Positions 16,756 through 26,541 are shown, counted from the first letter of the stretch. The stretch is DNA of 64,000 nt from an uncultured Clostridia bacterium (GCA_947631765.1 CANRMP010000002.1:146787-210786), one strand, 5' to 3'. Translations and numbers: made by a program. The notes: a model not told the origin generated them from the sequence alone.

Positions 16756-17937
16756 TTATTCTCGGCTGAGAAGATTTTTAATAAAGTCAAGGATATAACG
16801 TATTATACGCCAAAAAAGCTTGCGTATTTCGCGCTTGCTCTCGCTCTCCTTTTCGGATTCCTCCGACGTTTTGGGCGAGGCTTCGGGAGAGGCGTCCTCC
16901 GACTTTGTGTCGCCTTGCTCTTCGGGCAAAGGCGAGGCTTCGGGGGAATTGCTCTCCGACTTTGTGTCGCCTTGCTTTTCGGGCAGAGGCGAGGATTCGG
17001 GAGAGGTGCCCTCAGGCTTTGTTACCTCTTCTTTTTCGGCGCCCTCCTTCTGCTCGGTGTCGCTCTCCTGCTTATCGGGCTCCGCAGCGGTTGGTTTATC
17101 GTTCTCGGAATTTGAAGAGTTTTCGCTCTTATTGTATGCTTTTTCAATCAGAACAAGGTCACATGCAAAAAGGGTGCCGGTAATCGCCCCCTCCTTCAAG
17201 GTCGAAACGGTTATCGTTTGATTGTCGTTTATTTTTCTGACGTAAAGCTTTGCTTTTTTCACCCAGGAGGCGATGCTCTTTCCGCTTGAATAGGTTGTGA
17301 CCCCTTCTTTTAGCGCAACGATATCATACAGCTCAAAGCTCGGGCACTCGGGAGTCTCGGTTTGCGAAACGTTCGGAGTCTCTTCCTCTACAATATACTC
17401 GACATAGGGCAGCTTCCCGTGCTTTGTCCAGGTTCGGGTGTTATAGCCCTGCTTTTTGCAGTTGCAGGCGGTTATTTGAACCTTATCCTCCCATTTCGGA
17501 GAACATTCCACGGCAAGTCCGTCGCCGATATAAATGCCGATATGGTCCTCCAGCCACAGAGCCTCGCCCTTCTCAAGAGAGGAAAAGTCCTCTGATATAT
17601 CGGAGCATACCTTTATCATCTTATTTGCTCCGATATCCGGAACGTCGTTGCTTTTGTATATCGCTCCGCCGTACGTCCGTCCGGCATCTCCGCTCCAGCC
17701 CCACAAGATCGCCTTGATAAGTCCCACGCAGTCAAATCCGAAGGTGTCTGCCTCGGCTGCGTTAATAAGTTCTTTTCTCTCGGCTTTTTTGTTGTACGCA
17801 TAGTTTGAGGTGTAACGCGACTTGTTTTTGTCATTCATAGGCGCGCCGAAACAGCCCATAATATAAAGCGTTTTATAATTTTTTGCTATATCCTTTGCTT
17901 TTTCTGCAAGTTCTGTATTTTTTATTTTTATTGCCAT
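16756..17937 (-). CDS. NlpC/P60-like (C40) hydrolase with SH3-like domain and acidic tandem-repeat tail
   Basis: A 393-aa protein without a signal peptide. Residues about 1-185 form an NlpC/P60-like domain: catalytic Cys in FDCVGLIKAILWGW, His in EDHIGIYIGDGLAVE. Residues about 200-265 (VKKAKLYVRK...FACDLVLIE) resemble an SH3-like wall-binding domain of phage endolysins. Then comes a Glu/Ser/Pro-rich linker with a 19-residue tandem repeat, and a basic hydrophobic C-terminal helix (KLFWRIIRYILDFIKNLL). The family cleaves peptidoglycan stem peptides. Lack of a signal peptide plus the SH3-like domain suggests a domesticated lysin or an effector released by lysis; this is inference. No phage genes are adjacent. 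Confidence 0.75.
   Translation of the reverse strand: MAIKIKNTELAEKAKDIAKNYKTLYIMGCFGAPMNDKNKSRYTSNYAYNKKAERKELINAAEADTFGFDCVGLIKAILWGWSGDAGRTYGGAIYKSNDVPDIGANKMIKVCSDISEDFSSLEKGEALWLEDHIGIYIGDGLAVECSPKWEDKVQITACNCKKQGYNTRTWTKHGKLPYVEYIVEEETPNVSQTETPECPSFELYDIVALKEGVTTYSSGKSIASWVKKAKLYVRKINDNQTITVSTLKEGAITGTLFACDLVLIEKAYNKSENSSNSENDKPTAAEPDKQESDTEQKEGAEKEEVTKPEGTSPESSPLPEKQGDTKSESNSPEASPLPEEQGDTKSEDASPEASPKTSEESEKESESKREIRKLFWRIIRYILDFIKNLLSRE
16870..17010. repeat. 57-bp tandem repeat inside the NlpC/P60 gene
   Basis: About 2.5 copies of a 57-bp unit; the matching CTCCGACTTTGTGTCGCC starts at 16897 and again at 16954. It encodes a 19-residue unit of the type SPLPE-x-QGDTKSE. Copy number may vary between strains. 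Confidence 0.85.
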
Positions 17938-18079
17938 TTAACTTTCCTTTCGTTTGCGGTTAATACCGCACTATAATTTTATTCACAATTGTTAAAAAGA
18001 GTTTGTAATTTTATCCGATATCAAAACGCACCCTTTGGCAAAACGAAATACGATTTTTTGATTTTTTAACGATTTACTC

Positions 18080-18108
18080 TTGACAAGATAAAAAAATTGT
18101 GCTATTCT
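18080..18108 (+). promoter_or_regulatory. Promoter of the trp operon
   Basis: TTGACA (18080-18085), 17-nt spacer, TATTCT (18103-18108). Transcription would start near 18115, just before the T-box leader. Confidence 0.85.
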
Positions 18109-18114
18109 ACACAT

Positions 18115-18404
18115 TGTAAACCGTTGAGGCGGAGATAAAGGCGATAATGCTTCCACAGAGAACCCGCGGCGCTGAGAGTCGGGTGAAAAACATATCGTCA
18201 AATGGACCGCTGAGGGTGCAGTCAAATGAGCTTAAAGCTCAGAGTATTCTGCGACGCAAAGGCGCGCGTCAGACGCCTCGGATATTTTTATGTATCTTAT
18301 GAGTGCACGGCAATTTGTGCCGTGAAGCAAGGTGGCAACGCGGATAATTGTTATTCGTCCTTGACAGAAAATGCATTTTCTGTCGGGGATTTTATTTTTT
18401 TTTT
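18115..18404 (+). promoter_or_regulatory. T-box leader, tryptophan-specific (UGG specifier)
   Basis: A leader of about 290 nt before trpE. The T-box sequence AAGGTGGCAACGCGG (18329-18343) is near-canonical. Stem I closes with GCGG (18129-18132) pairing CCGC (18207-18210); the specifier TGG lies at 18203-18205 and is followed by A, as usual. A stem III hairpin (CACGGCA...TGCCGTG, about 18306-18323) precedes the T-box, and CAAGG/CCTTG can form the antiterminator. Uncharged tRNA-Trp would bind the specifier and T-box and prevent termination. Fits control of the trp operon by tryptophan starvation. Confidence 0.93.
18363..18404 (+). terminator. T-box-controlled intrinsic terminator
   Basis: A perfect 11-bp inverted repeat GACAGAAAATG/CATTTTCTGTC (18363-18384) followed after GGGGA by a long T-run (18391-18404). 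It competes with the T-box antiterminator. Confidence 0.85.
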
Positions 18405-18422
18405 GTCAGTTTGGAGGTATTC

Positions 18423-19889
18423 ATGAATTTTTTTCCGGATCTTAATAAGGTGCTTAAAATTGCCGAAAGTAAAGAATACAAGGTCGTTCCGGTAAGCTGT
18501 GAGATCCTTTCCGACATCTGCACGCCTATCGAGGCGCTCAAAATTTTAAAAAACATTTCCACCCATTGCTATATGCTCGAATCGGTTGCCGAAAAGGAAA
18601 AGTGGGGGAGATATACCTTTTTAGGCTTTGACCCGATACTTGAAATAACCTGCATTAACGGCGATATGAGGGTGGGCAATATCAGATTCAAAACAGACAA
18701 CCCCTCCCGTTATATCCGTCAGGTGCTGAGCGATTATAAAAGCCCGCGTTTTGACTGTCTGCCCACCTTTACCGGCGGGCTTGTAGGCTATTTTTCCTAC
18801 GATTATCTTTCCTACAGCGAGCCCTCGGTAAAATGCGACGTAAAGGACAGCGAAGAATTTAAGGACGTCGATCTCATGCTATTTGACAAGGTCATTGCCT
18901 TTGATCATTTCAGGCAGAAAATAATTTTAATTGCAAACGTCTCTCTTGACGACCCCGAAACGGGATACAAAAAAGCCGTGCTTGACCTTGAGCGCCTTTC
19001 AAAGCTTTTGCATACAGGCGAAAAGAAGAGGGAACCGGCAGGGCGCCTTGTCGGCAAGGTCACGCCACTTTTTGACAAGGACGAGTACTGCGCCATGGTT
19101 GAAAAGGCAAAAAGGCACATAAAGGAAGGGGACATATTCCAAATAGTGCTTTCAAATCGCCTTTCTGCTCCCTTTGAAGGAAGCCTTCTCGGCACCTACA
19201 GAATACTGCGAACGCTTAACCCTTCGCCTTACATGTTCTATTTTTCGGGGACAGACGTTGAGGTGGCGGGCGCCTCACCCGAAACGCTTGTAAAGCTTGA
19301 AAACGGCGTACTTCACACCTTTCCGCTTGCGGGTACCAGACCCCGTGGAAGAACCGAAAAAGAGGATGAGGAGCTTGAGGGGGAATTGCTTTGTGACGAA
19401 AAAGAGCTTGCGGAGCACAACATGCTTGTCGACCTCGGGAGAAACGACCTTGGCAAAATAAGCGAGTTTGGAAGTGTTAAGGTGGAAAAGCTTCATATTA
19501 TCGAGCGCTATTCTCACGTTATGCATATCGGCTCGACTGTCGCAGGAAGGATACGCCCCGAATGTGACGAGCTTGATGCAATTGAGGCGGTGCTTCCCGC
19601 GGGAACTCTTTCGGGCGCGCCCAAAATTCGCGCATGTCAGCTTATAGGGGAGCTTGAAAACAACAAACGGGGTATTTACGGGGGCGCCATAGGTTACATT
19701 GACTTTACGGGCAATCTTGACACCTGTATAGCTATTCGCATTGCCTATAAGAAAAACGGCAAGGTGTTTGTCAGAAGCGGCGCAGGAATAGTTGCCGATT
19801 CGGTCCCCGAAAAGGAATATGAGGAATGTTTAAACAAGGCGAAGGCGGTCGTTCGCGCCCTTGAGCTTGCACAGGAGGTGGAGCCGTGA
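18423..19889 (+). CDS. trpE: Anthranilate synthase component I
   Basis: A 488-aa chorismate-binding enzyme, first committed step of tryptophan synthesis (chorismate + ammonia to anthranilate). The C-terminal catalytic half shows FQIVLSNRLS, PSPYMFYF, GTRPRGRTEKEDEELE, DLGRNDLGK, GTLSGAPK and the RSGAGIV-type end. GGAGG precedes the ATG at 18423; the in-frame extension to 18348 lies inside the T-box terminator and is rejected. Its stop overlaps the trpG start by 4 nt. First gene of trpEGDCFBA. Confidence 0.97.
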   Translation: MNFFPDLNKVLKIAESKEYKVVPVSCEILSDICTPIEALKILKNISTHCYMLESVAEKEKWGRYTFLGFDPILEITCINGDMRVGNIRFKTDNPSRYIRQVLSDYKSPRFDCLPTFTGGLVGYFSYDYLSYSEPSVKCDVKDSEEFKDVDLMLFDKVIAFDHFRQKIILIANVSLDDPETGYKKAVLDLERLSKLLHTGEKKREPAGRLVGKVTPLFDKDEYCAMVEKAKRHIKEGDIFQIVLSNRLSAPFEGSLLGTYRILRTLNPSPYMFYFSGTDVEVAGASPETLVKLENGVLHTFPLAGTRPRGRTEKEDEELEGELLCDEKELAEHNMLVDLGRNDLGKISEFGSVKVEKLHIIERYSHVMHIGSTVAGRIRPECDELDAIEAVLPAGTLSGAPKIRACQLIGELENNKRGIYGGAIGYIDFTGNLDTCIAIRIAYKKNGKVFVRSGAGIVADSVPEKEYEECLNKAKAVVRALELAQEVEP

Positions 19890-20458
19890 TACTTCTTATT
19901 GACAATTACGACAGCTTTTCATATAACCTATATCAGTATATCGGCGAAATCGAACCGAATATAAAGGTAATACGCAACGATGAAATGACGGTCGACGAGA
20001 TAAAAGCCGCCTCACCCGAGCGCATAATAATCTCTCCGGGACCCGGGCGACCGGAGAACGCGGGGAACATAATTGAGGTTATAAGAAGGCTCGGGGGAGA
20101 AATTCCGATTCTCGGCGTGTGCCTTGGGCATCAGGCAATCTGTGCCGCCTTCGGAGCAACAATAACATATGCCAAGCGCTTAATGCACGGCAAGCAGTCA
20201 GAGGTGTCACTCGATACGTCTTGTTCTCTATTTAAGGGATGCAGTGAAAAAACCTTGGTGGCGCGCTATCATTCGCTTGCGGCGGACAGTGCGACAATGC
20301 CCGAATGTCTCAAGGTTACAGCCTATACGAAGGATAACGAGATTATGGCGGTAGAGCACAGACAATTTTCTATATACGGAGTTCAATTCCATCCGGAATC
20401 GATAATGACTCCCGAGGGAAAAAGAATGCTTTCTAATTTTATATCAAAGGAGAGATAA
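19886..20458 (+). CDS. trpG: Anthranilate synthase component II (glutamine amidotransferase)
   Basis: A 190-aa class I glutamine amidotransferase supplying ammonia to TrpE. It has [12 protein letters not shown], the nucleophile Cys in GVCLGHQAI, and the catalytic His-Glu in VQFHPESI near the C-terminus. The start is GTG in a GTGA overlap with the trpE stop. In many bacteria the same protein also serves folate (PabA); no pabB is nearby. Confidence 0.97.
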   Translation: MILLIDNYDSFSYNLYQYIGEIEPNIKVIRNDEMTVDEIKAASPERIIISPGPGRPENAGNIIEVIRRLGGEIPILGVCLGHQAICAAFGATITYAKRLMHGKQSEVSLDTSCSLFKGCSEKTLVARYHSLAADSATMPECLKVTAYTKDNEIMAVEHRQFSIYGVQFHPESIMTPEGKRMLSNFISKER

Positions 20459-20463
20459 ATACA

Positions 20464-21489
20464 ATGATTAAAGAAGCGATTGAAAAAATAGTAAACAAGC
20501 AGGACCTCACGTTTGACGAGGCTTACAGCGTGATGAATGAAATAATGAGCGGCGAGACCACTCCTACTCAGAACGCCGCTTTTTTAGCAGCACTCTCAAC
20601 AAAGAGCACGAAGGCGGAGACTATTGTTGAAATTGCGGGATGCGCCGCGGCAATGCGCGACCACGCCACAAAGGTTGTCACCGACATGGATATATTCGAA
20701 ATAGTCGGAACGGGAGGAGACAACGCGCACAGCTTTAACATTTCCACCACCTCCGCGCTTGTCGCAGCCGCCGGAGGAATGAAGGTAAGCAAGCACGGAA
20801 ACCGCGCCGCTTCTTCAAAATGCGGTACAGCCGACTGCCTTGAAGCGCTCGGAGTGAACATCGACCAAAGCCCCGAAAAATGCATAGAACTGCTAAGGGA
20901 GGTCGGAATGTGCTTCTTCTTTGCGCAGAAATATCACACCTCGATGAAATATGTGGGGGCAATCAGAAAAGAGCTCGGTTTTCGCACGGTTTTCAATATT
21001 CTGGGACCGCTTACAAATCCCGCAAGCCCCAAAAGACAGCTGCTCGGCGTGTATGACGAATACCTTGTCGAGCCTCTGGCACAGGTGCTTATCAATCTTG
21101 GAGTAGAGCGCGGAATGGTGGTTTACGGGCGAGACAAGCTGGACGAAATCTCAATGAGCGCACCTACCGCCGTATGCGAATTTCGTGACAGCTGGTATAA
21201 AAATTACGTTATTACTCCCGAAGATTTCGGATTTACTCGCTGTGAAAAGGCCGACCTTGTGGGAGGAACGCCGGAGGAGAACGCACAGATAACTCGTGAT
21301 ATTTTAAGCGGCGTGAAGGGACCTAAAAGAGATGCGGTTCTGCTTAACGCGGGGGCTGCGCTGTATATCGGCGAAAAGGCGCTCTCGATAAAGGAAGGAA
21401 CCGAGCTTGCGGCTGACCTTATCGATTCGGGCAAAGCGCTTGAAGTTCTGAATAAACTTATTTCAAAAAGCAACGGCAGGGAGCTATGA
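20464..21489 (+). CDS. trpD: Anthranilate phosphoribosyltransferase
   Basis: A 341-aa enzyme transferring phosphoribosyl from PRPP to anthranilate. Conserved [35 protein letters not shown] and [14 protein letters not shown] are all present. It starts 5 nt after trpG with AAAGGAGAG upstream and overlaps trpC by 4 nt (ATGA). Confidence 0.97.
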   Translation: MIKEAIEKIVNKQDLTFDEAYSVMNEIMSGETTPTQNAAFLAALSTKSTKAETIVEIAGCAAAMRDHATKVVTDMDIFEIVGTGGDNAHSFNISTTSALVAAAGGMKVSKHGNRAASSKCGTADCLEALGVNIDQSPEKCIELLREVGMCFFFAQKYHTSMKYVGAIRKELGFRTVFNILGPLTNPASPKRQLLGVYDEYLVEPLAQVLINLGVERGMVVYGRDKLDEISMSAPTAVCEFRDSWYKNYVITPEDFGFTRCEKADLVGGTPEENAQITRDILSGVKGPKRDAVLLNAGAALYIGEKALSIKEGTELAADLIDSGKALEVLNKLISKSNGREL

Positions 21490-22277
21490 GCATACTTGAC
21501 AGCCTTGCCGCCGAAGCCCAAAAACGCACCGAAAGAGCAAAAGAGAAGCTGTCGCCAAAAGAAATAAAAAGAATGGCGCTTGAGACAAAAAAGGGCGACT
21601 TTGAGTTTGAGAGTGCACTTAAAAAGACCGGCATGTCTTTTATCTGCGAGTGCAAAAAGGCGTCTCCTTCAAAGGGGGTTATTTCGCCTGATTTTCCATA
21701 TTTGCAAATTGCCAAGGAGTACGAAAGCGCCGGAGCCGACTGCATTTCGGTTCTAACCGAGCCGAGGTGGTTCTTGGGGAGCGACATGTACCTTAAGGTT
21801 ATATCGGAAAATGTTTTGCTGCCATGCCTTAGAAAGGACTTCACGGTGGACGAATACATGATATATCAGGCAAAGCTGCTCGGAGCCTCGGCAATTCTTC
21901 TTATATGTTCAATTCTTGACGAAAGCCGGATAAAAGAATACATTTCGGTGTGCGATACGCTTGGCATTTCGGCGCTTGTCGAGGCGCACGACAAAAGCGA
22001 GGTCAATATGGCGCTTGGTGCGGGAGCGCGCATTATCGGGGTTAATAACCGAAGTCTTAAAGACTTTTCCGTCGACACCGAGAACAGCAAAAGGTTAAGA
22101 GCCCTTGTACCGCGCGACGTACTTTTTGTCTCGGAAAGCGGAGTAAAGAGCGCAAATGACGTTAAGGCGCTCTACGATTTAGGAGCCGACGCTCTGCTTG
22201 TCGGAGAGGTCTTGATGCGAGCCGACGACAAGGCGGCAAAGCTAAGGGAGCTTCGCTCTCTTATTACGGAGATTTAA
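21486..22277 (+). CDS. trpC: Indole-3-glycerol phosphate synthase
   Basis: A 263-aa (beta/alpha)8 barrel that closes the indole ring. It has the [11 protein letters not shown] motif with the catalytic Lys, [10 protein letters not shown] and [13 protein letters not shown]. It is translationally coupled to trpD by an ATGA overlap. It is separate from TrpF, unlike the fused enterobacterial form. Confidence 0.97.
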   Translation: MSILDSLAAEAQKRTERAKEKLSPKEIKRMALETKKGDFEFESALKKTGMSFICECKKASPSKGVISPDFPYLQIAKEYESAGADCISVLTEPRWFLGSDMYLKVISENVLLPCLRKDFTVDEYMIYQAKLLGASAILLICSILDESRIKEYISVCDTLGISALVEAHDKSEVNMALGAGARIIGVNNRSLKDFSVDTENSKRLRALVPRDVLFVSESGVKSANDVKALYDLGADALLVGEVLMRADDKAAKLRELRSLITEI

Positions 22278-22280
22278 AAA

Positions 22281-22895
22281 ATGACCAAAATTAAGCTTTG
22301 CGGTCTTTCACGACCGTGCGATATAGAATGTGCAAATTTTCTTTTGCCCGAATATATCGGCTTTGTGTTTGCAAAGGGAAGACGACGCTTTGTGAGCTTT
22401 GAGGACGCCGAAGCTCTAAGAATGATGACCGATAAAAGAATATCGGTTGTCGGTGTGTTTCGTAACGAGGCGCCCGAGGCTGTTGCGCGCCTTGCCCACA
22501 GCGGGGTAATTGACATGGTACAGCTTCACGGCAACGAGGACAAAGAATACATAATAAAGCTTCGAGCCATGACAAAGGCTCCGATTATAAAGGCGTTTAA
22601 TATAAAAACTCAAGAGGACGTGAAAAACGCCGAAAACTGCAGTGCGGACTATATTCTTTTTGACTCGGCAGAGGCGGGAAGCGGCAGGAGCTTTGACCGC
22701 GCTCTTATAAAAAACGTCAAAAGAGAGTACTTTCTTGCGGGCGGGCTTGACCCGTCTAACGTGGAAAGCGAAATCGAGGCGCTTTCTCCGTACGCCGTGG
22801 ACGTCAGCTCGGGCATTGAGTCAAACGGGGTAAAGGACGAAAAAAAAATGAGACGGTTTGTATATGTTGTCAGAAATACAGGTAACGAAAGGTGA
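22281..22895 (+). CDS. trpF: Phosphoribosylanthranilate isomerase
   Basis: A 204-aa barrel enzyme performing the Amadori rearrangement between TrpD and TrpC. KLCGLSRPCDIE carries the catalytic Cys near residue 7, and ILFDSAEAGSGRSFD the catalytic Asp; LAGGLDPSNV binds phosphate. The start is 3 nt after the trpC stop. Confidence 0.96.
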   Translation: MTKIKLCGLSRPCDIECANFLLPEYIGFVFAKGRRRFVSFEDAEALRMMTDKRISVVGVFRNEAPEAVARLAHSGVIDMVQLHGNEDKEYIIKLRAMTKAPIIKAFNIKTQEDVKNAENCSADYILFDSAEAGSGRSFDRALIKNVKREYFLAGGLDPSNVESEIEALSPYAVDVSSGIESNGVKDEKKMRRFVYVVRNTGNER

Positions 22896-22901
22896 ATTTA
22901 T

Positions 22902-24092
22902 ATGACAAACAGTAAAGGACGTTTTGGCGCTTACGGGGGACAGTATATTCCCGAAACGCTGATGAACGCCGTTATCGAGCTTGAGGCGGCGTATGAGCAT
23001 TATAAAAACGATTCCGAGTTTTGCAGAGAACTGAATAAACTGCTATGCGATTACGCGGGCAGACCCTCGGGACTTTACTATGCCGAAAAAATGACCGAAA
23101 ATCTCGGGGGAGCCAAGATATATTTAAAACGCGAGGATTTAAATCACACAGGCTCGCACAAAATAAACAATGTGCTCGGTCAGGCGCTTTTGGCAAAGAA
23201 AATGGGAAAAACGCGGCTTATTGCCGAAACGGGCGCGGGACAGCACGGCGTTGCCACCGCGACTGCGGCGGCGCTTATGGGCATGGAATGCGTCGTTTTT
23301 ATGGGAAAAGAGGACACTGTGCGCCAAGCGCTGAACGTTTACCGAATGAAGCTGCTCGGAGCCGAGGTCAAAGCGGTGGAGAGCGGAACCGCAACGCTAA
23401 AAGACGCGGTGTCCGAGGCGATGCGAGAGTGGACCTCACGTATTTCGGATACCCATTACTGCCTCGGGTCTGTAATGGGACCGCATCCTTTTCCGACTAT
23501 CGTCAGAGACTTTCAGTCGGTCATATCCAAAGAGATAAAGTCTCAGCTTCTTGAAAAGGAGGGAAGGCTTCCGGATGCGGTAATTGCGTGCGTGGGCGGC
23601 GGTTCAAACGCCATGGGAAGCTTTTATAACTTTATTAACGACAAAGAGGTACGCCTTATCGGATGCGAGGCGGCGGGAAGGGGAATTGATACCTTCGAGA
23701 CAGCCGCAACGGTGAATACGGGGAAAATAGGTATTTTTCACGGCATGAAATCCTATTTCTGTCAGGATAAATACGGTCAAATCGCTCCCGTTTATTCAAT
23801 CTCCGCAGGGCTTGACTATCCCGGAGTAGGACCCGAACACGCGTATCTGCACGATGTCAAAAGGGCTGAATATGTGCCGATTACTGACGATGAGGCGGTA
23901 AACGCTTTTGAATACCTGTCAAGGACAGAGGGGATAATTCCGGCGATTGAATCGGCTCACGCCGTGGCGTATGCCATGAAAATTGCGCCGACAATGGATA
24001 AAAATCAAATAATCGTAATTACAGTGTCCGGCAGGGGAGACAAGGACTGCGCGGCAATTGCAAGGTACAGGGGTGAGGATATCTATGAATAG
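22902..24092 (+). CDS. trpB: Tryptophan synthase beta chain
   Basis: A 396-aa PLP enzyme condensing indole and serine. The PLP lysine is in HTGSHKINN, the phosphate cup in [10 protein letters not shown], and the [12 protein letters not shown] and GPEHAYL segments are standard for TrpB1. It overlaps trpA by 8 nt, consistent with stoichiometric expression of the alpha2-beta2 complex. Confidence 0.98.
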   Translation: MTNSKGRFGAYGGQYIPETLMNAVIELEAAYEHYKNDSEFCRELNKLLCDYAGRPSGLYYAEKMTENLGGAKIYLKREDLNHTGSHKINNVLGQALLAKKMGKTRLIAETGAGQHGVATATAAALMGMECVVFMGKEDTVRQALNVYRMKLLGAEVKAVESGTATLKDAVSEAMREWTSRISDTHYCLGSVMGPHPFPTIVRDFQSVISKEIKSQLLEKEGRLPDAVIACVGGGSNAMGSFYNFINDKEVRLIGCEAAGRGIDTFETAATVNTGKIGIFHGMKSYFCQDKYGQIAPVYSISAGLDYPGVGPEHAYLHDVKRAEYVPITDDEAVNAFEYLSRTEGIIPAIESAHAVAYAMKIAPTMDKNQIIVITVSGRGDKDCAAIARYRGEDIYE

Positions 24093-24864
24093 AATAAAGA
24101 GCGCATTTGAGCACGGGAAGGCATTTATTGCATTTATAACCTGCGGAGACCCCGACCTTGAAACAACCGCCGCATGTGTTCGTGAAGCGGCAAAAAACGG
24201 CGCTGACCTTATCGAGCTCGGTATACCGTTTTCTGACCCCACAGCCGAGGGACCTGTAATTCAGGGGGCGAATATCCGCGCTCTTGCGGCGGGGGTGACA
24301 ACCGACAAGATTTTTGATTTTGTGAAGGAAATAAGGGTTGACGTCAAAATTCCCCTGGTATTTATGACCTATGCCAACGTTGTGTTTTCATACGGAGCCG
24401 AGCGCTTTATCTCAACGTGCAGGAACATCGGTATAGACGGGCTTATCCTCCCCGATCTTCCTTTTGAGGAAAAGGGGGAATTTCAGCCGGTGTGCGAAAA
24501 ATACGCCGTGCCGCTTATTTCGCTTGTCGCGCCGACCTCCGAAAACAGGATAGGGATGATAGCCTCGGCGGCAGAGGGATTTTTGTACATAGTTTCAAGT
24601 CTCGGCGTAACCGGAGTGCGAAGCGAGATAAAAAGCGACTTGAGGTCAATTGTCGAGGTTGTAAGAAAGAATACAAGTATTCCGTGCGCAATAGGCTTCG
24701 GAATTTCCACGCCCGAGCAGGCAAAGAAAATGGCGGCAGTTTCTGACGGCGTTATTGTGGGCTCAGCCATTATAAAATACCTTGAAAGGTACGGCAAGGA
24801 CGCGCCCTCCCAAATCGGAAAATATATAAAATCAATGAAGGACGCAATATCAGAAATCAAATAA
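24085..24864 (+). CDS. trpA: Tryptophan synthase alpha chain
   Basis: A 259-aa barrel that cleaves indole-3-glycerol phosphate. It carries ITCGDPD with the first catalytic acidic region, and [17 protein letters not shown] with the catalytic Asp. The ATG at 24085 (MNRIKSAF) is used rather than the longer frame start at 24058, because it has a GGTGAGGA-type site and family-typical length. Last gene of the operon. Confidence 0.97.
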   Translation: MNRIKSAFEHGKAFIAFITCGDPDLETTAACVREAAKNGADLIELGIPFSDPTAEGPVIQGANIRALAAGVTTDKIFDFVKEIRVDVKIPLVFMTYANVVFSYGAERFISTCRNIGIDGLILPDLPFEEKGEFQPVCEKYAVPLISLVAPTSENRIGMIASAAEGFLYIVSSLGVTGVRSEIKSDLRSIVEVVRKNTSIPCAIGFGISTPEQAKKMAAVSDGVIVGSAIIKYLERYGKDAPSQIGKYIKSMKDAISEIK

Positions 24865-24887
24865 AAAAAGCGAAAAAAGACATACAG

Positions 24888-24937
24888 AGAGCAGCGAACC
24901 GTTTAAAATGAACTCGGCTCGCTGCGCTTTGCTCTTT
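24888..24937. terminator. Bidirectional terminator between trpA and the PurF-like gene
   Basis: An 11-bp stem with one mismatch (24891-24901 with 24915-24925). The plus strand continues into GCTCTTTTATT; the minus strand reads into a T-rich stretch (complement of the A-run at 24862-24878). Confidence 0.7.
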
Positions 24938-26343
24938 TATTCTCTTCCGTTCCAACAATAGGTGCAAACCTTGTCCTCTGGCAGTCCTATTGCTTCTATC
25001 ATATCGTCAAGGCGGTGATAGCGAAGGGAGGTGAAATGCAGCTCTTTGCATATTTCATCGACCATTTTGCGATATTTTTCGCTGTCGGGATGCGAATACT
25101 CGTCAAGAGTGGCTTTGTCGGGGTCCTTGCCCTCAAGAGTCAGTATGACACGGCGGGTAATAAGCTCCATTTCGGATGTGGAGCGCGAGAAATTAAGGTA
25201 CTTACAGCTAAAAAGCAGTGGAGGACAGCCGAGCCTTATATGTACCTCTTTTGCGCCGCTTTCGTAAAGAAATTCGGTGGTTTCGCGCATTTGCGTGCCG
25301 CGCACTATAGAATCGTCGATAAGAAGAAGGCTCTTTCCGTCTATAAGGTCGTGAACGGGGATAAGCTTCATTTTAGCTATGAGATCTCTTTTTGTCTGGT
25401 TCGGGGGCATGAAGGAGCGCGGCCAAGTGGGGGTGTATTTGATAAAGGGTCTTGAAAAGGGAATACCCGATTCAATTGAGTAGCCAATCGCATGGGCGGT
25501 TCCCGAATCGGGAATGCCGGCGACTATATCGGGCTTAACGTTATCCCGCCTTGCGAGCAGTTTACCGCATTTATAGCGCATACTTTCGACGCTGATTCCT
25601 TCGTATGACGAGGAAGGGTAACCGTAATACACCCAAAGAAAGGAGCATATGCGCATTTTATCGCCCGGTGCGACAAGAGTTTGCACTCCCTCGGGGGTCA
25701 TTATGACTACCTCTCCCGGACCGAGCGTTTTATAATCCTTGTACCCGAGATTGAGATAGGCAAAGCTTTCAAAGCTTGCGCAGTAGCCCTCCTCCTTTTC
25801 ACCGATGCTTATCGAGGTCCTTCCGAGCTTGTCCCTTGCGGCGTATATACCTTTCGGAGTCAGAACAAGCATACTCATCGAGCCCTCGATTATATCCTCG
25901 GCATATTTTATTCCTTCAATAAGGTTGTCCTTTTGATTGATAATCGCCGCCACAAGCTCGGTTTGGTTGATATCGCCGTTTTGCATTTCAAAGAAATGCG
26001 CCTTGTTTTCAATAATTTTTTCGACTATTTTGTCCGAATTGTTTATCTTTCCCACGGTGGTTATGGCATATGTGCCGTGGTGAGAACGAATGAGTATGGG
26101 TTGCGCCTCAAAGTCGGAAATACAGCCTATACCGAGATTTCCTTTCATTGACGAAGATTCATCTGTGAATTTTGTCCTGAAAGGAGCGTTTTCTATGTTG
26201 TGTATGGCCTTGTCAAAGCCGTGCTCCTTGCCGTAAACCGCCATGCCGGCGCGCCTTGTGCCGAGATGGGAATGGTAGTCGGTTCCGAAATACAAATCGA
26301 AAACACAATCTTCTTTTGACGCCACGCCGAAAAATCCGCCCAT
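24937..26343 (-). CDS. PurF-like amidophosphoribosyltransferase paralogue with a degenerate glutaminase site
   Basis: A 468-aa protein aligning over its length with PurF. The PRPP-binding loop DDSIVRGTQ (343-351), GIPDSGTA, and cysteines matching the four 4Fe-4S ligands of the B. subtilis enzyme (ICS, FSC, and C460/C463 in CTYC) are kept. The N-terminal glutaminase is not: the protein starts MGGFFGV where active PurF has the nucleophile Cys (CGVFGI), and the HVRYAT, AHNGNL and SSDTE motifs have become CISDFE, TVGKIN and NQTE. The ATG at 26343 has AGAGGA upstream. It may use free ammonia, or do something other than purine synthesis. Monocistronic, convergent with the trp operon. Confidence 0.85.
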   Translation of the reverse strand: MGGFFGVASKEDCVFDLYFGTDYHSHLGTRRAGMAVYGKEHGFDKAIHNIENAPFRTKFTDESSSMKGNLGIGCISDFEAQPILIRSHHGTYAITTVGKINNSDKIVEKIIENKAHFFEMQNGDINQTELVAAIINQKDNLIEGIKYAEDIIEGSMSMLVLTPKGIYAARDKLGRTSISIGEKEEGYCASFESFAYLNLGYKDYKTLGPGEVVIMTPEGVQTLVAPGDKMRICSFLWVYYGYPSSSYEGISVESMRYKCGKLLARRDNVKPDIVAGIPDSGTAHAIGYSIESGIPFSRPFIKYTPTWPRSFMPPNQTKRDLIAKMKLIPVHDLIDGKSLLLIDDSIVRGTQMRETTEFLYESGAKEVHIRLGCPPLLFSCKYLNFSRSTSEMELITRRVILTLEGKDPDKATLDEYSHPDSEKYRKMVDEICKELHFTSLRYHRLDDMIEAIGLPEDKVCTYCWNGRE

Positions 26344-26427
26344 ACAGTATCCTCTTTCATAAATAAAATTTGGTTTTATAAGCCGACAGAGTCGGCTTGC
26401 TATACGGTCTTGCCGTCTTGCGAAAAT

Positions 26428-26456
26428 ATTATAACACATAAAAATATCTAATGCAA
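26428..26456 (-). promoter_or_regulatory. Promoter of the PurF-like gene
   Basis: Minus strand TTGCAT (26451-26456), 17-nt spacer, TATAAT (26428-26433) with TG upstream. The leader contains a 7-bp hairpin (26381-26397, AGCCGAC/GTCGGCT). No purine riboswitch was recognised. Confidence 0.8.
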
Positions 26457-26512
26457 CAATTATAAAAAATTTTTTTGCGGCAAAAAGCAAAACTCCGTCG
26501 AATAAAAAAATG

Positions 26513-26541
26513 TTGACTTGTTTTTAAATGTATGATAAAAT
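26513..26541 (+). promoter_or_regulatory. Promoter of the CvpA-like gene
   Basis: TTGACT (26513-26518), 17-nt spacer, TAAAAT (26536-26541), about 30 nt before the ATG. Confidence 0.75.

Noticed and set aside
16870..17010. Short regular repeats considered as a CRISPR array
   Set aside because: The units are contiguous, coding (19 residues in frame) and have no spacers.
26344..26427. Leader of the PurF-like gene considered as a purine riboswitch
   Set aside because: Only a simple 7-bp hairpin is present; the three-way junction and conserved loop sequences are missing.
26344..26490. In-frame N-terminal extension of the PurF-like protein that would place a Cys just before MGGFFG, possibly restoring a nucleophile after processing
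   Set aside because: The extension covers the promoter and leader, has no ribosome binding site, the Cys would be one residue out of register, and the other glutaminase residues are also lost.
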